This document shows, piece after piece, positions 29,877 to 38,306 of a stretch of 40,532 bases of DNA. Each line of letters begins with the position of its first letter. Within the stretch, counting starts at the first letter, position 1. Made by a program: the position numbers and the translations under genes. Origin of the DNA: Parcubacteria group bacterium GW2011_GWC1_41_7 (GTDB lineage Bacteria; Patescibacteriota; Minisyncoccia; UBA6257; HR35). Under the pieces are notes generated by a model. It had not been told where the DNA came from. It saw only the letters and a program-made list of their open reading frames with translations, and did not search any database. The stretch spans positions 1 to 40,532 of the forward strand of contig LCBW01000001.1 of the NCBI GenBank assembly GCA_000997465.1. Reading direction: 5' to 3'.

Positions 29877-30911
29877 TTAATCTTCTTCGTGGGGACGATC
29901 TAATATTATGGCCTCAACACCGATTGTTTCTCCTGATATACGCAACACATCTTTGTCTATTTTTCCAAATTCCTTATACGCTGAATTATACATATTTACC
30001 GTTGTTCCTAAATTATTTCCCAGTTTTTTAAAATACACCTCATAGCTTATCAGATGCCGCCCCAATTCCTCAACACGTTTTCGTATTTCTTTTGCCGACT
30101 CTTCAATTTGAAGTGCCTTGAGTCCCTGAAGCACTGTTTGCAGATATGCCAAAAATGAAGTAGGTGATACGATAATCACATGCTTGTCTTTAAAAGCATA
30201 TTGAATGAGGTCTTGCGTGTTTGATTTTATAGACCCGATACGATTCACGAGTAAATCATAATAAATTGCTTCTGACGGAATAAACATAAAAGCAAAATCC
30301 ATTGTACCTTCTGAAGGTTTTACATATTTTGCGGTTTCATCAATACGATTTTTCAAATCCTGCTTAAATGCTTTTTCAAGTTGATCACGAGCACCAACAT
30401 CACGCTCGTCCAAAATACGATTATAGTTTTCAAGCGAAAATTTTGAATCAACTGGGATAATGCGATCTTTGATAAAAATAACCGCATCCACGATATCTCC
30501 GTTTAAAAATTCGTATTGCATTTGAAAGCTCCCCGGCGGCAACACATTTTCCAATACTGTTTTTAAGTAATACTCACCTAAAATACCGCGTTGTTTTGGA
30601 TTTTGCAAAATATCCTGTAAATTTTTTAACTGATCAGCAAAGCCGACAACTTGCCCGGATGTTTTTTCAAGTTGCGCTAATTTTTCAATCAACTCCCTGT
30701 TTATTTTTGAACTCTCTATTGACTGCACTTGAAAAATCTTTGCTGACTCCCCAAGACGAGTGTCAAGCATGCGCGTAATTTCATTGATTTGGTTTTGAAG
30801 CAACACAAATGATTGCGAATCGTCTTTTTTTTCAGAAAACTGTTTTTTAAGAGCAATATAAAGAACTACAAACCCTACAACGATAATGCTCATTTGAATA
30901 TTTGCGTTCAT
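29877..30911 (-). CDS. rmuC: RmuC-type DNA recombination protein
   Basis: The 344-residue protein has one N-terminal membrane helix (about 6-22), a coiled-coil region (about 30-105) and the RmuC nuclease-like domain (about 105-320). The domain contains GILGEYYLKTVLENVLPPG and a PD-(D/E)xK-like core, DIVDAVIFIKDRIIPVDSKF. RmuC limits inversion at short repeats in E. coli, but its biochemistry is uncertain. It overlaps the ATPase gene by four bases, suggesting translational coupling, and may act at the membrane with it. Nearby inverted repeats make its presence here interesting, but a link is not shown. Confidence 0.93.
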   Translation of the reverse strand: MNANIQMSIIVVGFVVLYIALKKQFSEKKDDSQSFVLLQNQINEITRMLDTRLGESAKIFQVQSIESSKINRELIEKLAQLEKTSGQVVGFADQLKNLQDILQNPKQRGILGEYYLKTVLENVLPPGSFQMQYEFLNGDIVDAVIFIKDRIIPVDSKFSLENYNRILDERDVGARDQLEKAFKQDLKNRIDETAKYVKPSEGTMDFAFMFIPSEAIYYDLLVNRIGSIKSNTQDLIQYAFKDKHVIIVSPTSFLAYLQTVLQGLKALQIEESAKEIRKRVEELGRHLISYEVYFKKLGNNLGTTVNMYNSAYKEFGKIDKDVLRISGETIGVEAIILDRPHEED

Positions 30912-33526
30912 ACGATTGAATTATCAAATGAATACGGGTCTGCGGAATCTTTCGGCGTTGAAGGATTGTTTTCAGGTTGTGCAGGTTGTGCAGGTTTGTC
31001 CATCGGAGCTTGGGCGGAGGCGGATTGTACAGGTGGAGCTTGAGGGGGAGTCGGTGGAACCGAAGGTATAAATGGACGTGGGGGCATCGATGCAACTGGA
31101 GGCGCAGAAGGTGCAATTGGTTTAAATCGATTACGAATGTCTTCATCAATTTCTTCCTTTGGCTTTCCATATTTTAAGGCAGACAGTTCAACAATTTTTG
31201 CGGCAAGTTCCATATTGGGATTTGTCGGAATGAGAGTTCTGATGCTAAAAGGATCTGACACATACCCGTCAATTAATAAGCGTACGTAAGCATGATAATT
31301 TGGAATATTGACCATATCCGTTCGGGTAAACACGGGGTGGAATTGTTGTTCCAAAAATTCTCCGTCTTCTGCTCCGACTCGAAAGGAAACAATTGTTCCT
31401 ACATTTCCAAACACCGCCCCTGAAATATCTTCGGGAAGCTGTTTAATGTATTGATGCGCCAAAAAGAGCGATAAACGATATTTCCGAGCTTCAGACAAAA
31501 TAGATGAAATTCCCTTAAACGCAAAATTTTGAAACTCATCGATAAAGAGATAAAAATCTGTGCGCTGTTCTTCTGGTACATCAACGCGCGCAAAAGCGGT
31601 AGAGAGAATTTTTGCAACTAAAATCATTCCTAAAAGATACGCACTTGTTTCGCCAATTTTTCCCTTTGAAAGATTAACAATCAAAATTTTTCGGTTGTCC
31701 ATTACATCTTTAAAATTCAAAGACGATTTTGATTGAGCGATAATCGGACGCACAAAATCATTCGTAATAAAGGGGTTCAACTTTGACGTAATCCAAGTAA
31801 TCATATTTTCCATCGACAGTTCTCCTCCAACTGCGGGCGCTTGTTTTGCCCAAAATTCAACAACCGAATCGTTGCGGCACGCGGCAACAAGTTTTTTACG
31901 AAACTGTTCATCAACAAATACTTTTGAAACTTCCAAAAGTGTATACCCTGCACTGGGGTCGTCCATAATTAAAAGCAATGCATTGCGTAAATATTGCTCA
32001 AACATTGGCCCTCCGGTCTGGCTCAAATTATAGAGTTTGTCAATAATCTCAATCAGCGCGTTGATAATAAAGGTTTTTTGTTCGGGATAGCGCGCATCAT
32101 ATTCCAAAATATTTAATCCCATTGGACGCTGCATATCTCCGGGATTGAAATACATTACATCATCAACCCTCTCTTTCGGAATAAGTCCGAGCGTTTTATA
32201 TGAATCGTCTCCGTGCGGATCAATAAAACACACACCGCTTCCATTTTTAATATCCTGCTCTATGATATTTTTTAAAAGTGTTGTTTTTCCTGTTCCTGTT
32301 TGCCCAATGAGATATATATGGCGCCTTCTGTCATTTTGCGTAATGCGCACCGTTTCAGACATCCCTTGATACACGCTTTCTCCAAGAACAGTTCCCTCTT
32401 GCGGTAAATTGACAGGAGAAGGAGCGCGCCGAGCGGATAAGAAATGAACAAGCGGAGATTTAGTGTAAGAGGTTGGAAAGTGAAAAATTGAAGCGATCTC
32501 TTCGGTATTTAAAACCATACGATGTTTTTTTGAAAATAATCGGAAAGCAAAATTATAGACAAAATCTCGCATGCCGCGCTTATGAACGCGAATGATTGAA
32601 AACTCGTTGTATCCAGGATTTGCAAATTGCCCAAAGGCGGATTCTGCGGTAGAGAGAAGTTCCTCTGCGTCAATAAGTTCTTTTGCCGACGAAACCAACC
32701 GAACATTTACCTCAAAAAATGGTTTCCCCATTTTCCCTTCCAAATTTTTAATAAGAGTTTCGTCAACAATTTTTGGCTTTGTCGCTTCTTCTGTTTTTGT
32801 TTTTTCTGATTTTGGAAGAGAAAAAACCTCCTTTGTGATACTGCCGCGCGCTTCGTCAAACCCTTTCCCTTCTTTCATTTTTTTCAACACTCCGGAAATT
32901 TTTGCATTTTCACGAGAGCTGAGTGGCCGCACCATAATTTGATACGAAAGCCCCTCTCCCTCTTTTTTCAACTTATTAAATGAAGACAAAAACGCATCAA
33001 GTGGATCAACATTTCCCGCTGAAACTTCCTGATAGGATTTCAGCATCTTAAAATAATGCGATTTTAAAGTCACAAACGATCCAACCGTTACTCCTTCTGG
33101 ATTAAAAATGTTGTAATCTTCTTTGACGACAGACACTTCAGCGCCCGGCAAAAAACTCTTGATATTTTTTTGAATAAGCTCAATGTACTTATTAGGAACC
33201 CCAACGTAGAAAAAAATTTCCTCTCCAAAATGCGGTGTCGCGGCCTCAAATACAATAGGAAACTTAATTTTATTAATCGTTCCTAAAAAATTTTCAAAGT
33301 ACAAAATTTCTTCTCCTAATTTCGCAGTTGTTCCGTCTGTTTTGGGAAGCGACGTATATTTTGGCGCTTCAACCAATAGCAGTGAATAATTTAAGGCCAA
33401 ATTAACTTTTACGCGTTCTCGATGACGCGCAATCAAGCTTAAAAAAAAGTACAAAAGCACCAGTCCCAAGATTCCCATTACAATGCCCGCAATAAAAACC
33501 ATGCTTTGGGAAAATGCGAAGGTCAT
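30908..33526 (-). CDS. VirD4/TraG-like membrane ATPase (type IV secretion family)
   Basis: The 872-residue protein has an N-terminal membrane helix (about 8-32), a long N-terminal region (35-390) without known motifs, a RecA-like ATPase domain with Walker A GQTGTGKTT (408-416) and Walker B FYLFIDEFQ (D663, E664), and a Pro-rich tail (about 803-855) like a binding arm. The FIDPHGDD and ISEARKYR-like motifs fit the TraG/VirD4/HerA group. Such proteins move DNA or proteins through membranes. It is flanked by coupled small genes and rmuC. The two VirB2-like membrane proteins at 8698-10497 are the only other secretion-like genes seen. A plain chromosome-pumping role cannot be excluded. Confidence 0.88.
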   Translation of the reverse strand: MTFAFSQSMVFIAGIVMGILGLVLLYFFLSLIARHRERVKVNLALNYSLLLVEAPKYTSLPKTDGTTAKLGEEILYFENFLGTINKIKFPIVFEAATPHFGEEIFFYVGVPNKYIELIQKNIKSFLPGAEVSVVKEDYNIFNPEGVTVGSFVTLKSHYFKMLKSYQEVSAGNVDPLDAFLSSFNKLKKEGEGLSYQIMVRPLSSRENAKISGVLKKMKEGKGFDEARGSITKEVFSLPKSEKTKTEEATKPKIVDETLIKNLEGKMGKPFFEVNVRLVSSAKELIDAEELLSTAESAFGQFANPGYNEFSIIRVHKRGMRDFVYNFAFRLFSKKHRMVLNTEEIASIFHFPTSYTKSPLVHFLSARRAPSPVNLPQEGTVLGESVYQGMSETVRITQNDRRRHIYLIGQTGTGKTTLLKNIIEQDIKNGSGVCFIDPHGDDSYKTLGLIPKERVDDVMYFNPGDMQRPMGLNILEYDARYPEQKTFIINALIEIIDKLYNLSQTGGPMFEQYLRNALLLIMDDPSAGYTLLEVSKVFVDEQFRKKLVAACRNDSVVEFWAKQAPAVGGELSMENMITWITSKLNPFITNDFVRPIIAQSKSSLNFKDVMDNRKILIVNLSKGKIGETSAYLLGMILVAKILSTAFARVDVPEEQRTDFYLFIDEFQNFAFKGISSILSEARKYRLSLFLAHQYIKQLPEDISGAVFGNVGTIVSFRVGAEDGEFLEQQFHPVFTRTDMVNIPNYHAYVRLLIDGYVSDPFSIRTLIPTNPNMELAAKIVELSALKYGKPKEEIDEDIRNRFKPIAPSAPPVASMPPRPFIPSVPPTPPQAPPVQSASAQAPMDKPAQPAQPENNPSTPKDSADPYSFDNSIV

Positions 33527-33909
33527 GGTTGTGGTTTGATTTTATTTGCCTTTACTAAAAATTGATAAAAGTGTCCTGCCAAAAGATCATGGTATGCATC
33601 AATAAGATGCGGATTTCCTGTTCTGTAGATTTCCTGCAACCCCTCGGTAATACCCTGTTGCAATGCAGTATTAAGAGATGCGGCAAGCGTATTGCTTACG
33701 CGCGCAAGCGATTCATGGTGCACTGCCGCCTCCCGCTTCATTTCCGGAAGTCCTTCAATTTCATCTCGTATGCCTTGGATAAATTCATAAATGCGTGCCT
33801 TTGCCACATCTGGGGCAACTTTTTTCTCGCGCATTTCTTTAAAATGCTGATGTTCATCAAAAATCTGGGTGAATTTTTTTTCTCCTACGCGCGGTTCTCT
33901 GTAATCCAT
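33523..33909 (-). CDS. small helical protein upstream of the ATPase gene, hypothetical
   Basis: The 128-residue protein is hydrophilic and predicted helical throughout, with no cysteine and no membrane segment. Its stop overlaps the ATPase start by four bases and its ATG follows the next gene by three bases, so the three are one transcript. I do not recognise it. Tight coupling suggests a partner or adaptor of the ATPase. Confidence 0.75.
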   Translation of the reverse strand: MDYREPRVGEKKFTQIFDEHQHFKEMREKKVAPDVAKARIYEFIQGIRDEIEGLPEMKREAAVHHESLARVSNTLAASLNTALQQGITEGLQEIYRTGNPHLIDAYHDLLAGHFYQFLVKANKIKPQP

Positions 33910-33912
33910 AGG

Positions 33913-34290
33913 TTATGATTGGTCAAAAAATGCGTACCGTACAATGCGCTCAACTTCTTCGTCTGCATACACACCTGTTTGATACACGTTTTCAATAACG
34001 ATTGTATTTCCCTCAACGTGCATCTGCCCCCCATACCCAACTTCCAAAAGATAATTTGCAACAAGCATAACTCCATCACTGTCATAGGTAATTCTCAAAG
34101 AGCCATTTTCCGCCCTTATATGAGCGTCTCCGGGGTATACGGTTAATGTTCTTATGTGTGAAATTAAATTTAAAATTTTCTCTGCGCTCTCTCGTTTGAG
34201 AACATCAACCATATTGGGCAACTTAGTAACATTATTATCTGCTCCGATGGGAGTTTTTTGAGCCGGTTTTCGCATGGGATTTTCTGACAT
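33913..34290 (-). CDS. small hypothetical protein heading the ATPase operon
   Basis: From ATG 34290 the protein is 125 residues; an ATG six codons earlier (34308) is possible. It has a disordered basic start (1-20), a helix (about 27-43) and a beta-rich part (about 47-110) with ITYDSDGVMLVANYLLEVG. It contains no cysteine and no membrane segment. The family is not recognised. It is divergent from the cyclase gene with 75 bases between starts, so its promoter lies there. Three bases separate it from the following gene. Confidence 0.7.
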   Translation of the reverse strand: MSENPMRKPAQKTPIGADNNVTKLPNMVDVLKRESAEKILNLISHIRTLTVYPGDAHIRAENGSLRITYDSDGVMLVANYLLEVGYGGQMHVEGNTIVIENVYQTGVYADEEVERIVRYAFFDQS

Positions 34291-34348
34291 AAAAATAAGT
34301 GTGATCAATTACGTATATTATACGGCGATACAGTAGATATTTAAGCGT

Positions 34349-34354
34349 TATAAT
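34349..34354 (+). promoter_or_regulatory. -10 element 11 bases before the cyclase start
   Basis: A perfect TATAAT is followed by 11 bases and ATG 34366. The leader would be about five bases, too short for a ribosome-binding site. Confidence 0.45.
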
Positions 34355-34365
34355 CAAATATACAG

Positions 34366-36006
34366 ATGGAAATAAACTCCACGACTGGTGAATATTTAAG
34401 CGTATCCGCAAGAAATGTGAATGTACTTTTAAATTTTTGTAAAAAACGCGAAATATCCACGGAACCGCTTCTTGAAAACCTCCCCTATCCATCCTCATAT
34501 ATCAAAAATCCAGATAACTGGATTCCCTTGCCCGTTTTTACCGAGATTACTCATCGCGTCAAACATGCATTCAATGACGACTCAAATATTTTTTACCATA
34601 TTGGCCTTACCTGTTTAGAAGAGGGAAATTTAGGACTTGTTGATTTACTCATTCGCATCTTAGGTATCGGACTCAGCACTGAGTCGGTTATCCGAAAAGT
34701 TCCGCAATACAATACCCTCTTCAATAGAACAAAAACATTTGAAATCTTAGACAGTTCGACATCAGGCGCAATTATAAAAATTCAATTTCTTCCCGAGTTC
34801 AATGCCGTTGACGACTACCATTCGGGACCATTCATCCGCGGAATTATTGCAAGTTTACCCAAACTATGGGGCGCAGAACTTGCGCACGTTGAAGAAGTAC
34901 TGCTTGAATACGACCCCGTTGATCTTTTGAAGCGTCAATTCAACATGCTTGCCGAAATAAAAAGCGGAAAGCTGTACGTTGAAAACGAAGAATACGGAAA
35001 AGAAGTTGAACTTGTTGCCGAAAACATCAAGCAGGAAAAATATTTCCTTGGGGCGTACAAAAATAAAAAACAAGGACATCATACGGCAATTCTTATCACA
35101 AAAGATCTTACCATCGGAGAGCTGTCCATATTGCAAAAAAATCAGCTGTACAAGGCGCCTTATTTCATCCTTAAAGTTTCCTGGAATAATATATCGCTAC
35201 TTCGAAAACTAAAGTATATTTTTATGTTTCCGCTTTGGAAACGAAACCTTGATATAAAAGATTTCGAAGAACGCGTTGCGTATTTTCAGCAATACAGCAA
35301 ACAACTTGAAATCACCGTGCAAAAGAGAAACAAGGAAATTTTGAAACAAAAGGATCAAATTGAATATTTGCACGGACAGATGCAAGAAATTATGGCTTCA
35401 CAACTTCCCGCTGACATTGTAGAATCTATGACAAAGGGAAAATTGCATCCTCGAAAAAATAGCGGGATTGTGCTTTTTGCTGACCTTGTTCGCTTTTCAG
35501 AAACACTACACAATTCAAAGCAGCACGAGGAAGTTATTCAAGACCTGAGAAAATACTTTGAAATTGCAAATTACGCGATAAAATCACGCGGCGGATGGAT
35601 TTATAAGTACCTAGGTGACGGAATTATGGCTGTGTTTGGAGGACATAAACGAGACGAGGATTATCATGCCCTTGCACTTGCGGCAATAAGCGCGGCCGAA
35701 AAGGTAAGAAGTCAAGTACATGATATGAATTGGAATTTGCGTATTGGTATTGAATACGGAAATTTTTTCTCAGGAGAAATCGGACCACAAAATGAACGCA
35801 TCTGGGATTTTTTGGGAAACACCGTTAATTTTGCATTTCGCCTCCAACAGGAAGCATTAGAAAATGATATTCTTTTAGGACCTGAATGCTATGAACTTAT
35901 AAAAGATGAGATTGAAGTTGAAAAATGTATTGTATCAATGAAGGGCCTAGGGCAACAACCAGCATTTACGTACAAAGGTAAAAAACTGCGAACATCAAAG
36001 ATGTGA
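34366..36006 (+). CDS. class III nucleotidyl cyclase with a novel N-terminal domain
   Basis: The 546-residue protein ends in a class III cyclase domain (about 365-535) with a full active site: metal aspartates D373 (FADLVRFSE) and D418 (KYLGDGIMAVFGG), the base-selecting pair K414 and D481, and transition-state residues N488 and R492. The K/D pair predicts adenylate rather than guanylate cyclase. A coiled linker (about 300-345) precedes it. The N-terminal 280 residues resemble the AraC-type sensor fold only weakly (LLENLPYPSSYIKNPDNWIP) and have no membrane segment, so it may be a soluble sensor. Class III cyclases are uncommon in CPR genomes. No cAMP receptor is in the window. Confidence 0.88.
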   Translation: MEINSTTGEYLSVSARNVNVLLNFCKKREISTEPLLENLPYPSSYIKNPDNWIPLPVFTEITHRVKHAFNDDSNIFYHIGLTCLEEGNLGLVDLLIRILGIGLSTESVIRKVPQYNTLFNRTKTFEILDSSTSGAIIKIQFLPEFNAVDDYHSGPFIRGIIASLPKLWGAELAHVEEVLLEYDPVDLLKRQFNMLAEIKSGKLYVENEEYGKEVELVAENIKQEKYFLGAYKNKKQGHHTAILITKDLTIGELSILQKNQLYKAPYFILKVSWNNISLLRKLKYIFMFPLWKRNLDIKDFEERVAYFQQYSKQLEITVQKRNKEILKQKDQIEYLHGQMQEIMASQLPADIVESMTKGKLHPRKNSGIVLFADLVRFSETLHNSKQHEEVIQDLRKYFEIANYAIKSRGGWIYKYLGDGIMAVFGGHKRDEDYHALALAAISAAEKVRSQVHDMNWNLRIGIEYGNFFSGEIGPQNERIWDFLGNTVNFAFRLQQEALENDILLGPECYELIKDEIEVEKCIVSMKGLGQQPAFTYKGKKLRTSKM

Positions 36007-36019
36007 GCGAGTAAAACGA

Positions 36020-36025
36020 TATAAT
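36020..36025 (+). promoter_or_regulatory. -10 element eight bases before the PlsC-HAD start
   Basis: A perfect TATAAT is followed by eight bases and ATG 36034, which supports the first of two candidate starts. It lies within a short repeated stretch after the cyclase stop. Confidence 0.45.
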
Positions 36026-36033
36026 CATAAAAG

Positions 36034-37467
36034 ATGAGCGCCGGTAAAACGATGAAAAAAATTTCTATGATCATTTATAGTATATATTTTTATGCAGTAT
36101 TAGGATTTTTTCTCGGCGTCTATTATCTGTATGGACTGCTGACAACTCCAAAAACTAATCTCAAAAAATGGAGATTGCTTGCGCATGCGGCAATTACGCG
36201 CGCCTTTTCCCTAAGCGGTATTCACATTATTGTTTCGGGAAAAGAAAATCTTCCCAATGGCACTGCTGTTTTGTGCGCAAACCACCAAAGTTATCTGGAT
36301 GGTCTTGTCGTGTCATATGCAACGGGAATTCCCTTTACCGCAGTAACTGCTCCCTTCAAAACTTTTCCCGCCCTGCTTCGCTTTTGGTTTGCGCGCATGG
36401 CATTTATCCAAGTGCAACGCGATGTGTTTGAAGAATTAAAATATACAGGAGCAAATGCCCGCGACGCAGTAATTCAAAAAGCAATACATGCCCTACAAAA
36501 CGATACCTCTCTTCTTATTTTTCCAGAAGGAAGACGCGAACTGCACGAACATCTCTTGCCCTTCCATGCCGGGGTTGCAAAAATCGCAATTGCCGCATGC
36601 GCTCCTATTGTGCCAATAACCCTAAAAAACATAGACCACATACTCCCCGCAGAAGGAGTATTGGTATCCCCGGGAATAATTGAAGTAGTTATTCATAAGC
36701 CCATTATGCTTCACCGACATCCAAAATCACTTACTCAAGATGCAGAAATTCTTGAAGAAATTATTGAAGAATCACTGCCTATAAGTTATGTAGAGCAAAA
36801 AAGCATTCCCCATACGCTAAAAGGAAAAAGAGCGGCATTTTTTGACTTAGACGGAACACTCACTAAAAAGGACGTGTGGAAAATGCTTGGGATTGCATAT
36901 ATCAAAAAACATAAAGATAAAAAACTGTTTTGGCAATTTACAAAATTGTCTCTTATAAAACGATTTTTAAAACATGGGTACTTATATCTTTCATCAATGA
37001 AACTGCTCAAGGGGGTGCGTGTTGAAGAATTTCAGCTTATCGCAAAAGAACTACTAGAGCAACAGTGGGATGATATTTTTTATGCCGACATGCTCGCGTT
37101 GATGCTCCAGCACAAAAAAGATGGCAATGACGTATTTATCATTACCGAAGAACCCGATGCCCTTATTGCTCCTATTTTTAATATGCTCGGTGCTGAAGGG
37201 TACGGAACTATTGTTGAAATACAAAATGGAAAAATGACCGGAAAAGTAAAGGGACGCATTATGAAAGATGCCGAAAAACTTCAGCAAGCACGAAAAATAG
37301 CGCACGAACACCATATTGATCTATCAAAAAGTTATGCGTATGGAAACACGTGGCACGATTTTGATCTTGTCACAGGGATTGAACACGGATATGTTGTGCA
37401 CCCGTCTCCAGCGCTTAAAAAAAGAGCAAAACGTGAGGGAGTGCGCGTCATATACCCAAGGGTATAG
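36034..37467 (+). CDS. bifunctional PlsC acyltransferase-HAD phosphatase
   Basis: The 477-residue protein has an N-terminal membrane helix (about 9-36), an acyltransferase domain with NHQSYLDG (HX4D: H84, D89) and FPEGRRE (163-169), and then a HAD-IB phosphatase-like domain with DLDGT (D271, D273) and a C-terminal GNTWHDFDL motif. PlsC members acylate lysophosphatidate to phosphatidate. HAD-IB partners act on phosphoserine or lipid phosphates. Fusion of these two domains is known in other bacteria (HAD first in some). Here the order is PlsC first. Most CPR are thought to take lipids from a host, so this would serve lipid remodelling. The stop lies 12 bases from the convergent nuclease gene. 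Confidence 0.92.
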   Translation: MSAGKTMKKISMIIYSIYFYAVLGFFLGVYYLYGLLTTPKTNLKKWRLLAHAAITRAFSLSGIHIIVSGKENLPNGTAVLCANHQSYLDGLVVSYATGIPFTAVTAPFKTFPALLRFWFARMAFIQVQRDVFEELKYTGANARDAVIQKAIHALQNDTSLLIFPEGRRELHEHLLPFHAGVAKIAIAACAPIVPITLKNIDHILPAEGVLVSPGIIEVVIHKPIMLHRHPKSLTQDAEILEEIIEESLPISYVEQKSIPHTLKGKRAAFFDLDGTLTKKDVWKMLGIAYIKKHKDKKLFWQFTKLSLIKRFLKHGYLYLSSMKLLKGVRVEEFQLIAKELLEQQWDDIFYADMLALMLQHKKDGNDVFIITEEPDALIAPIFNMLGAEGYGTIVEIQNGKMTGKVKGRIMKDAEKLQQARKIAHEHHIDLSKSYAYGNTWHDFDLVTGIEHGYVVHPSPALKKRAKREGVRVIYPRV

Positions 37468-37479
37468 TAACGCATACGG

Positions 37480-38295
37480 CTATCGGGTTGGGCGAAGAAG
37501 ATTTGCCTCCTGTAAAAGATACTCGCACTTTTCCGCCGATACACCGGAAATTTTCTGTATTTCTTCTTTTGAAAGCTTTAAAAAATCTTCTACCAAAACA
37601 ACATGTTCGGCAATAAGCCGTTGAAAAATTTCACGCGTACCAGAGGGCAATATCGTAATAGGGTAACAGTTTGATTTTTCAATAAGGTTTTCAAGCGACT
37701 CTCCTAAAGGATGCTTCCATGCTGTTATCTTTATTCCCTGGCAATGACTATAATCAACCGCATCCATTGAAAATTTTGTATTTGTCGCAATCCACGGCTT
37801 AAATTGTTTTTTATTCTTTTCATTAATGTCCAAAACTTTTGCATAGACGTACAGTGCTGTTTTGATGTCTGATTTTTTTTGCCAATATTGGTGAAACTTG
37901 CACTCCACAAGATATTCGTCTCCCCCTTTGGTTGCATACACATCCATCTCATGCTGTACGCATTTTCCCTCAAACAGCATAGGAAGCACCGCGGAATATC
38001 CGCTGTGCTCTAGTACTTTTGCAAAATATTGTTCAAAAGGAAAGCCAGTTGGGCCAAGTTCTGAAATCGCTTTTTTCAAATTTAGCTTGCACCCGAGCAC
38101 TGGATTTTCTCTGTGAACCTCGTCAAAGAGTGTTTTGTAAATAAGCTCAACCGGAACGCGATCCGGCAGAGATGTTTTTACTTTTTCAACTATTTTATTT
38201 GCAAGCTCCAAACTCCCTCCAATACGTGCAACAACAGTTTTTATTTTTTCTTCTTGTAACGGTTCAATTTCTCCGTTTTTCTTTATGACAAACAT
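37480..38295 (-). CDS. ATP-cone plus Mrr-like nuclease plus helix-hairpin-helix protein
   Basis: The 271-residue protein has three parts. Residues 1-88 form an ATP-cone (VIKKNGEIEPLQEEKI start), the nucleotide-sensing domain of ribonucleotide reductases and NrdR. Residues about 88-200 form a PD-(D/E)xK nuclease with D118 (HEMDVY) and ExK E131/K133 (VECKFH). Residues about 235-265 form a helix-hairpin-helix (LSKEEIQKISGVSAEKCEYLL). All catalytic positions are kept, so it is likely active on DNA under nucleotide control. It follows the histidine kinase gene by 11 bases on the same strand. No methyltransferase is near, so it is not a standard restriction enzyme. Confidence 0.85.
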   Translation of the reverse strand: MFVIKKNGEIEPLQEEKIKTVVARIGGSLELANKIVEKVKTSLPDRVPVELIYKTLFDEVHRENPVLGCKLNLKKAISELGPTGFPFEQYFAKVLEHSGYSAVLPMLFEGKCVQHEMDVYATKGGDEYLVECKFHQYWQKKSDIKTALYVYAKVLDINEKNKKQFKPWIATNTKFSMDAVDYSHCQGIKITAWKHPLGESLENLIEKSNCYPITILPSGTREIFQRLIAEHVVLVEDFLKLSKEEIQKISGVSAEKCEYLLQEANLLRPTR

Positions 38296-38306
38296 TTATA
38301 TATATA

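Noticed and set aside
37480..38295. Type II or type IV restriction enzyme with partner methylase
   Set aside because: No methyltransferase or specificity gene is adjacent; the ATP-cone points to a different kind of control.
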